A stretch of DNA of 5,136 bases from Alphaproteobacteria bacterium. GTDB lineage: Bacteria > Pseudomonadota > Alphaproteobacteria > Rhizobiales > Rhizobiaceae. Made by a program: the position numbers and the translations under genes. Each line of letters begins with the position of its first letter. The stretch's first letter is position 1. The DNA lies in NCBI GenBank assembly GCA_030428345.1, contig JAUIBM010000275.1, positions 1 to 5,136 on the forward strand, in the 5' to 3' direction. Below the pieces are notes generated by a model. It was not told the DNA's origin and did no database searches. It saw only the letters and a list, made by a program, of their open reading frames with translations. Positions 1 to 3,873 of this stretch are shown here, piece by piece.

Positions 1-1330
1 GATCTCGGTGCAGTTCTTCCCGATGTTCTGCGGCTCTGCCTTCAAGAACAAGGGTGTCCAGCCCCTGCTCGACGGCGTGGTCGACTTCCTGCCTGCGCCG
101 AATGAAGTTCCGGCGATCAAGGGCATCGACCCGAAGACCGATGCGGAAATCGAGCGTCACGCAGATGACAGCGAACCGCTTTCGATGCTGGCGTTCAAGA
201 TCATGAACGACCCATTCGTTGGTTCGCTCACCTTCTGCCGGATCTATTCGGGCAAGGTGGAGAAGGGTGCGTCCCTGGCCAACACGGTCAAGGAAAAGCG
301 CGAGCGCATCGGCCGCATGCTGCAGATGCATTCCAACTCCCGTGAGGACATCGAGCACGCCTATGCAGGCGACATCGTTGCGCTTGCTGGCCTCAAGGAC
401 GTGACCACCGGCGATACGCTTTGCGATCCGCTGAAGCCAGTCATCCTGGAGCGCATGGAATTCCCCGAGCCGGTCATCCAGATCGCGATCGAGCCGAAGA
501 CCAAGGGCGACCAGGAAAAGATGGGCCTGGCGCTTAACCGCCTGGCGGCCGAGGATCCTTCCTTCCGCGTCAAGACGGATGAGGAATCGGGCCAGACGAT
601 CATCGCCGGAATGGGCGAATTGCATCTCGACATTCTCGTCGACCGCATGCGTCGCGAGTTCAAGGTCGAGGCCAATGTCGGCGCGCCGCAGGTGGCCTAT
701 CGCGAAACCATCACCCGTCAGGCCGAAGTGGACTACACCCACAAGAAGCAGACCGGCGGTTCGGGTCAGTTCGCCCGCGTCAAGATCATCTTCGAGCCCA
801 ATCCCGAGGGCGAGGAGTTCAAGTTCGAGTCCAAGATCATCGGCGGCTCGATCCCGAAGGAATATATTCCCGGTGTCCAGAAGGGCATCGAGAGCGTCAT
901 GAATTCCGGTCCTCTTGCCGGCTTCCCGATGCTCGGGGTCAAGGCTTCGCTGATCGACGGCGCCTATCATGACGTCGACTCCAGCGTACTGGCGTTTGAA
1001 ATCGCCTCGCGCGCAGCCTTCCGTGAGGCTGCTCCCAAGGCGGGCGCCCAGCTGCTCGAGCCGATCATGAAGGTAGAGGTCGTGACGCCGGAAGACTATG
1101 TCGGCGACGTCATCGGCGATCTGAACTCGCGTCGTGGCCAGATCCAGGGGCAGGAGATGCGTGGCATCGCCACTGTCATCGATGCTCACGTGCCGCTGGC
1201 CAACATGTTCAAATATGTCGACACGCTGCGCTCGATGAGCCAGGGCCGGGCGCAGTACACGATGCAGTTCGACCACTATGCCCCGGTTCCAAACGCCGTG
1301 GCGCAGGAAATCCAGGCCAAATACGCCTGA
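1..1330 (+). CDS. fusA: Elongation factor G (EF-G), 3' portion, N-terminus outside window
   Basis: Cytoplasmic GTPase that drives ribosomal translocation and, with RRF, ribosome recycling. The frame is already open at the left edge (first full codon at base 2), and 442 residues are visible before TGA at 1328-1330. About 250 N-terminal residues, including the G1-G4 GTPase motifs, are missing, judged against a family length near 700. Visible in order, counting from base 2: the end of the G domain with the CGSAFKNKGVQ motif, which includes the G5 element; domain II (about 50-150); domain III from about 156, with GMGELHLDIL near 203; domain IV from about 222; domain V from about 353. The YHDVDSS loop carries a His codon at 968-970, equivalent to the domain IV tip histidine that contacts the decoding centre. 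There is no frameshift or internal stop. The gene is followed after 81 nt by tuf, the usual str operon order. The gtg at base 8 is an internal Val codon and not the start. Confidence 0.98.
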   Translation, partial: ISVQFFPMFCGSAFKNKGVQPLLDGVVDFLPAPNEVPAIKGIDPKTDAEIERHADDSEPLSMLAFKIMNDPFVGSLTFCRIYSGKVEKGASLANTVKEKRERIGRMLQMHSNSREDIEHAYAGDIVALAGLKDVTTGDTLCDPLKPVILERMEFPEPVIQIAIEPKTKGDQEKMGLALNRLAAEDPSFRVKTDEESGQTIIAGMGELHLDILVDRMRREFKVEANVGAPQVAYRETITRQAEVDYTHKKQTGGSGQFARVKIIFEPNPEGEEFKFESKIIGGSIPKEYIPGVQKGIESVMNSGPLAGFPMLGVKASLIDGAYHDVDSSVLAFEIASRAAFREAAPKAGAQLLEPIMKVEVVTPEDYVGDVIGDLNSRRGQIQGQEMRGIATVIDAHVPLANMFKYVDTLRSMSQGRAQYTMQFDHYAPVPNAVAQEIQAKYA

Positions 1331-1400
1331 ACGGGAAGATGAGACGGCCCTTGAGGTCGTCCGCATACAGACAATCTGCCCCGCAGGGCGACAAGGAAAT

Positions 1401-1404
1401 GGAG
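1401..1404 (+). promoter_or_regulatory. Ribosome binding site of tuf
   Basis: GGAG lies 7 nt before the ATG at 1412, with a further purine-rich AAGGA at 1393-1397. This fits the start that gives the standard EF-Tu N-terminus. The 81-nt fusA-tuf spacer shows no strong terminator, so co-transcription is likely. Confidence 0.6.
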
Positions 1405-1411
1405 AGCCGCA

Positions 1412-2587
1412 ATGGCAAAGGAAAAGTTTCAGAGGAACAAGCCGCATTGCAACATCGGCACGATCGGTCACGTCGACCACGGCAAGACCACGCTGACGGC
1501 TGCGATCACGAAGTATTTCGGCGAGTTCAAGGCGTATGACATGATCGACGCGGCTCCTGAGGAGCGCGCGCGCGGCATCACGATTTCCACGGCGCATGTG
1601 GAATACGAGACCGCGAACCGCCACTACGCCCATGTCGACTGCCCGGGCCACGCGGACTATGTGAAGAACATGATCACGGGTGCGGCGCAGATGGACGGCG
1701 CGATCCTGGTCTGCTCGGCGGCGGACGGCCCGATGCCGCAGACGCGCGAGCACATCCTTCTGGCCCGTCAGGTCGGCGTTCCCGCGATCGTGGTGTTCCT
1801 GAACAAGGTCGATCAGGTCGACGACGCCGAGCTTCTGGAGCTGGTGGAGATGGAAGTGCGCGAGCTGCTTTCGTCCTATGAGTTCCCGGGCGACGATATT
1901 CCGATCGTCAAGGGCTCGGCGCTTGCGGCGCTGAACGGCACCAATCCGGAGATCGGCGAGAACGCGATCCGCGAACTGATGGAGCAGGTTGACGCCTACA
2001 TCCCGCAGCCCGAGCGTCCGGTCGATCTTCCCTTCCTGATGCCGATCGAGGACGTGTTCTCGATCTCTGGCCGCGGCACGGTGGTGACCGGCCGCGTCGA
2101 GCGCGGCATCGTCAAGGTGGGCGAGGAAATCGAGATCGTCGGCATCCGCGACACGAAGAAGACGACCTGCACGGGCGTCGAGATGTTCCGCAAGCTTCTG
2201 GACCAGGGCCAGGCAGGCGACAACATCGGCGCGCTGCTGCGCGGCGTGGACCGCGAGGGCGTTGAGCGCGGGCAGATCCTGTGCAAGCCCGGTTCGGTCA
2301 AGCCGCACAAGAAGTTCAAGGCCGAGGCCTACATCCTGACGAAGGAGGAGGGCGGACGCCACACGCCGTTCTTCACCAATTACCGTCCGCAGTTCTACTT
2401 CCGCACGACCGACGTGACGGGCATTGTCGAGCTGCCGGAAGGCGTGGAGATGGTGATGCCGGGCGACAATGTCGAAATGCTGGTCGAGCTGATCGTGCCG
2501 ATCGCGATGGAAGAGCGCCTGCGCTTCGCCATCCGCGAGGGTGGACGCACCGTCGGCGCCGGCATCGTCGCTTCCATCATCGAGTAA
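1412..2587 (+). CDS. tuf: Elongation factor Tu (EF-Tu)
   Basis: Cytoplasmic GTPase that delivers aminoacyl-tRNA to the ribosomal A site. It is complete at 391 residues, the usual alphaproteobacterial length. The start MAKEKFQRNKPH is the normal EF-Tu N-terminus and has a ribosome binding site. Motifs: P-loop GHVDHGKT at 19-26; switch I RGITIS with Thr57 as the Mg/GTP-sensing threonine; DCPGH at 76-80 with His80 as the catalytic histidine; NKVD at 132-135; SAL at 170-172. Domains II and III are intact, including the ISGRGTVVTGRVERG stretch and the GGRHTPFF and YRPQFYF segments. The C-terminus is GAGIVASIIE, then TAA. Codon use is strongly C/G-ending, as expected of a highly expressed gene. It follows fusA by 81 nt and is closed by a perfect terminator 9 nt after the stop. 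Many alphaproteobacteria carry two tuf genes (tufA and tufB). Position after fusA makes this the str operon copy, but I cannot tell whether another exists. Confidence 0.99.
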   Translation: MAKEKFQRNKPHCNIGTIGHVDHGKTTLTAAITKYFGEFKAYDMIDAAPEERARGITISTAHVEYETANRHYAHVDCPGHADYVKNMITGAAQMDGAILVCSAADGPMPQTREHILLARQVGVPAIVVFLNKVDQVDDAELLELVEMEVRELLSSYEFPGDDIPIVKGSALAALNGTNPEIGENAIRELMEQVDAYIPQPERPVDLPFLMPIEDVFSISGRGTVVTGRVERGIVKVGEEIEIVGIRDTKKTTCTGVEMFRKLLDQGQAGDNIGALLRGVDREGVERGQILCKPGSVKPHKKFKAEAYILTKEEGGRHTPFFTNYRPQFYFRTTDVTGIVELPEGVEMVMPGDNVEMLVELIVPIAMEERLRFAIREGGRTVGAGIVASIIE

Positions 2588-2624
2588 GCATTACGGCGGC
2601 GGGGCCGATGGTTTGGCCCCGCCG
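2554..2624 (+). repeat. Direct repeat, copy 1: tuf 3' end plus terminator
   Basis: This is the functional copy. It encodes the last residues of EF-Tu (GAGIVASIIE), the TAA stop and the terminator stem-loop. It matches 2736-2806 at 66 of 71 positions with no gaps, at an offset of 182 bases. Differences in copy 2 correspond to positions 2571 (C to T), 2585 (T to C, destroying the stop), 2604 (G to A), 2611 (G to C) and 2614 (T to C). Confidence 0.95.
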
Positions 2625-2630
2625 TGTTTT
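2597..2630 (+). terminator. Rho-independent terminator of the fusA-tuf operon
   Basis: A perfect 10-bp GC-rich stem (CGGCGGGGCC at 2597-2606, GGCCCCGCCG at 2615-2624) has an 8-nt loop and is followed by TGTTTT. It begins 9 nt after the tuf stop. The strong stem with a modest T-run is typical of a high-GC intrinsic terminator. Confidence 0.93.
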
Positions 2631-2700
2631 CCCCGCCATTTCGGCGAGGAAGCCTGCAAGGGTAACGAAACAGGTCGGTTGACTTACGCGCCGCCGGTTT

Positions 2701-2738
2701 CCGCAAATGCGAAATGCGGAACACCGCATTTCGTGCGG
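2701..2738 (+). repeat. Long bulged inverted repeat (hairpin)
   Basis: CGAAATGCGG at 2710-2719 pairs perfectly with CCGCATTTCG at 2724-2733 around an AACA tetraloop. The outer CCGCA (2701-2705) pairs with TGCGG (2734-2738), leaving a 4-nt bulge (2706-2709) on the left arm, for 15 bp in all. There is no T-run after it, so it is not a typical terminator. The right arm runs directly into the start of the duplicated tuf tail at 2736. It could be a small palindromic repeat element, a relic left by a rearrangement, or a protein-binding palindrome. Its identity is unknown. Confidence 0.7.
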
Positions 2739-2806
2739 CGCCGGCATCGTCGTTTCCATCATCGAGCAAGCATTACGGCGGCGGGACCGATGCTTCGGCC
2801 CCGCCG
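2736..2806 (+). pseudogene. Truncated tuf 3'-end remnant with terminator (direct repeat, copy 2)
   Basis: This is a diverged duplicate of 2554-2624. In frame it encodes GAGIVVSIIE, the EF-Tu C-terminus with one substitution, but the stop has become CAA, so the frame runs on to a TGA at 2914-2916. Homology begins abruptly at the right arm of the neighbouring hairpin and fades after the terminator stem. Only about 11 codons of tuf are present, with no start or upstream tuf sequence, so it cannot make a functional protein. It may derive from an unequal crossover, from loss of a tandem second tuf, or from an insertion event using the tuf tail. Confidence 0.85.
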
Positions 2807-2814
2807 TTCGTTTG
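2779..2814 (+). terminator. Second, slightly degraded terminator-like hairpin
   Basis: This is the copy of the tuf terminator inside the duplicated segment. The arms at 2779-2788 and 2797-2806 still pair except for one A-C mismatch. Two of the changes in the former loop create an extra C-G closing pair (CCG...CGG). It is followed by TTCGTTTG, a weaker T-run. It may act as a back-up terminator for tuf transcripts. Confidence 0.55.
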
Positions 2815-2919
2815 TCCGGACAGTCGCTCCAACTATCGTTGCCGCCAGCAATGCATCCCCGCCAAGCCGCGGATTTGCGCCCGACCAAGTCATCGCTCAT
2901 GATGCTCGGCAGTTGACGG

Positions 2920-2941
2920 GCGGCGTGGCGATCCACGCCGC
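2920..2941 (+). repeat. Perfect 9-bp-stem hairpin upstream of small exported ORF
   Basis: GCGGCGTGG (2920-2928) and CCACGCCGC (2933-2941) pair perfectly around a CGAT tetraloop and are followed by GTCTTGT. It could be a weak terminator or an RNA structure in the leader of the gene starting near 2962. The T-run is too poor to call a terminator with confidence. Confidence 0.5.
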
Positions 2942-2948
2942 GTCTTGT

Positions 2949-2962
2949 ACCGTTCGAACGGT
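2949..2962 (+). promoter_or_regulatory. 14-bp perfect palindrome, possible operator
   Basis: ACCGTTCGAACGGT is a perfect palindrome. Its last base is the first base of the TTG codon proposed as start of the small exported protein. The size and symmetry resemble operators of dimeric helix-turn-helix regulators such as the TetR family, but no regulator gene is visible and a single site is weak evidence. Confidence 0.3.
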
Positions 2963-3249
2963 TGGGCAGGGCGCTGAAGAGCATAATCCTGGTACTCACA
3001 TTGTTGGCCTGCCATGTGTCGCTCGCGATGCCGGCATTCGCGGCCGGCTGTCCCGACAGACCGGCCTGCCGCGGGTGCGGCTGCAAGGGCGGTCCCGGCT
3101 ATCGCGTCATCGCTTCCAAGAAATGCGCCGGATTCGAGAACCTGGACAGGCTTTGCGGCGCGCCGCCTGATCCATCGCGGTGCGTCTTCGAAAATGCGCC
3201 GGGAACCGGAGCAAACCGGGAATGCGCGCTCGCGCCGAGGAAGAAATAG
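2962..3249 (+). CDS. Small exported cysteine-rich protein of unknown function
   Basis: 95 residues, ending at TAG 3247-3249. Residues 1-27 form a convincing Sec signal peptide: basic start (R3, K6), hydrophobic core IILVLTLLACHVSLA, and a cleavage site after A25-F26-A27. The remaining 68 residues hold eight cysteines (30, 36, 39, 41, 55, 65, 74, 88), an even number suited to disulfides in the periplasm, and a CxGCGCKGGPGYR segment. I recall similar GGPGYR-containing small exported proteins in Rhizobiales, but I cannot assign a family or function. A lipoprotein reading (LLAC, Cys17) is possible but less likely, because the -2 residue is unusual and a good signal peptidase I site follows. The start is uncertain. 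TTG 2962 is the only start that keeps a full signal peptide, since the frame has an upstream stop at 2914-2916 and no ATG or GTG between, yet no clear ribosome binding site precedes it and it overlaps a palindrome. Confidence 0.65.
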   Translation: MGRALKSIILVLTLLACHVSLAMPAFAAGCPDRPACRGCGCKGGPGYRVIASKKCAGFENLDRLCGAPPDPSRCVFENAPGTGANRECALAPRKK

Positions 3250-3344
3250 CGGGCCAGGGCGGGAAATTCGGGTCGAGGCATCTGCTCTCGCGGGGTATCA
3301 TCTGCTCGAATCTGTTTCGATCCGCGCACTGCGTGATCGGCTCC

Positions 3345-3351
3345 GGGAGGG
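3345..3351 (+). promoter_or_regulatory. Ribosome binding site fixing the VOC gene start
   Basis: GGGAGGG lies 4 nt before ATG 3356. It decides the start, because the frame is open upstream as far as the region inside the preceding gene, and only this ATG has a good Shine-Dalgarno sequence and gives the canonical VOC N-terminus. A small hairpin (CGATCCGC at 3318-3325, GCG plus GATCG at 3331-3339, one bulged T) lies just upstream. Confidence 0.7.
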
Positions 3352-3355
3352 CGGA

Positions 3356-3775
3356 ATGAAGCTTTGGCTGCACCATGTGAACCACGTCACCGAAAACGTC
3401 GAACGGCTGCGCCGGTTCTATTCCGACATCATGGGAATGGGCGAGCAGACGGATGACCTGCCGGTGCGCGAGGCGAGCAGGGCCTATTCCGGCGACGTCG
3501 CATTCGTGACCGACGGCGCTGTCCAGATGCATCTGGCGCAGAAGGATCTGGGCCTCGCCCATCGCGCCGGAAAGGCGATCAATCCGGTCGAACGCGGCCA
3601 CATCGCTTTTCGCACCGACGACATCGAAGCGTTCAAGCGGCATCTGGAAGAAAACGGGGTCGCCTACAGCGACTATGCCGGCGTCGCCACCGGTTCCTGG
3701 CACCAGATCTTTTTCCACGATCCTGAAGGCAATGTCGTGGAAGTGCACCAGGTTCTGGACGGGCAGGGCGTCTGA
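3356..3775 (+). CDS. VOC family (glyoxalase/bleomycin-resistance fold) metalloprotein
   Basis: 139 residues, cytoplasmic, with no signal peptide. The sequence has two paired beta-alpha-beta-beta-beta modules typical of the vicinal oxygen chelate superfamily. The N-terminal module opens with LHHVNHV and an FYSDIMGM segment (residues 5-28). The C-terminal module opens with GHIAFRTDDI (81-90) and ends with FFHDPEGNVVEVHQ (119-132). By family pattern, His7, His82 and Glu129 are the likely metal ligands, with His59 as a possible fourth. Members include glyoxalase I, fosfomycin and bleomycin resistance proteins and ring-cleaving dioxygenases. The substrate cannot be read from this sequence, and the single-domain length suits a dimeric lyase or resistance-type protein. 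It starts 106 nt after the preceding stop and ends 98 nt before the next gene, so it may be an independent unit. Earlier in-frame starts upstream are rejected because they would overlap the cysteine-rich gene and add a non-homologous, Arg/Ala-rich tail. Confidence 0.9.
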   Translation: MKLWLHHVNHVTENVERLRRFYSDIMGMGEQTDDLPVREASRAYSGDVAFVTDGAVQMHLAQKDLGLAHRAGKAINPVERGHIAFRTDDIEAFKRHLEENGVAYSDYAGVATGSWHQIFFHDPEGNVVEVHQVLDGQGV

Positions 3776-3818
3776 CGACCGTATCGCTTGCGCCGCGCGA
3801 TCGCTTGCGGTTGTGCAC

Positions 3819-3846
3819 TTGAAAGTTGCGTCATTCCCCGTAGTCT
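3819..3846 (+). promoter_or_regulatory. Weak candidate promoter for the ClpP-like gene
   Basis: TTGAAA (3819-3824) is followed after 16 nt by TAGTCT (3841-3846), in the 98-nt gap before ATG 3874. The -35 match is good but the -10 match is poor (three of six to TATAAT), so this is only a suggestion. Confidence 0.25.
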
Positions 3847-3873
3847 GGCCTTGCAGGGGAGACGCGAGGGGCG

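Larger units (their letters stand above)
2588..2961 (+). other. 374-nt intergenic region with duplicated tuf tail and hairpins, no gene
   Basis: No convincing coding sequence lies here. The short open frames have no ribosome binding site and read through repeats and hairpins. The region holds the tuf terminator, an imperfect CCCCGCC/GGCGAGG hairpin at about 2631-2649, a bulged hairpin at 2701-2738, the diverged tuf tail copy at 2736-2806, a 10-bp palindrome TGTCCGGACA at 2813-2822, a 9-bp-stem hairpin at 2920-2941 and a 14-bp palindrome at 2949-2962. A TTGACT at 2679 and a TTGACG at 2913 resemble -35 boxes, but neither has an acceptable -10 at the right distance. Confidence 0.75.

Noticed and set aside
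361..902. Open frames overlapping fusA (- strand 361-675, + strand 579-902)
   Set aside because: They are shadows of the strongly conserved EF-G frame, with Arg/Ser-rich composition and no motifs.
1331..1411. Possible promoter (TTGAGG at 1351) in the fusA-tuf spacer
   Set aside because: No acceptable -10 element lies at the right distance. An internal tuf promoter is possible but not supported by this sequence.
2707..2916. Small + strand frame containing GAGIVVSIIEQ
   Set aside because: This is the tuf tail remnant with its stop lost. It starts inside the hairpin without a ribosome binding site, so it is treated as a relic and not a gene.
2577..3086. 169-codon - strand frame over the intergenic region
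   Set aside because: It passes through both terminator hairpins and the palindromes, has no supporting motif, and its apparent repeats come from the duplicated tuf tail.
2541..3170. 209-codon + strand frame crossing the tuf end and the intergenic region
   Set aside because: It begins inside tuf in a wrong frame, crosses two terminators and overlaps the exported protein. Its internal repeat (RRFHHR...SITAAGPM) is only the DNA duplication read out of frame.
3279..3307. Nine-base direct repeat CATCTGCTC (3279-3287 and 3299-3307) before the VOC gene
   Set aside because: It is too short, with only two copies 20 bases apart, to distinguish from chance.
3014..3355. N-terminal extension of the VOC frame (253 residues instead of 139)
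   Set aside because: The extension overlaps the cysteine-rich gene in another frame, is Arg/Ala-rich and low in complexity, and the GGGAGGG-ATG at 3356 gives the canonical VOC N-terminus.
3107..3748. 213-codon open frame on the - strand, antisense to the VOC gene
   Set aside because: It is a shadow of the VOC coding frame in high-GC sequence. It has no recognisable motif, and the + strand frame has clear family motifs and a ribosome binding site.
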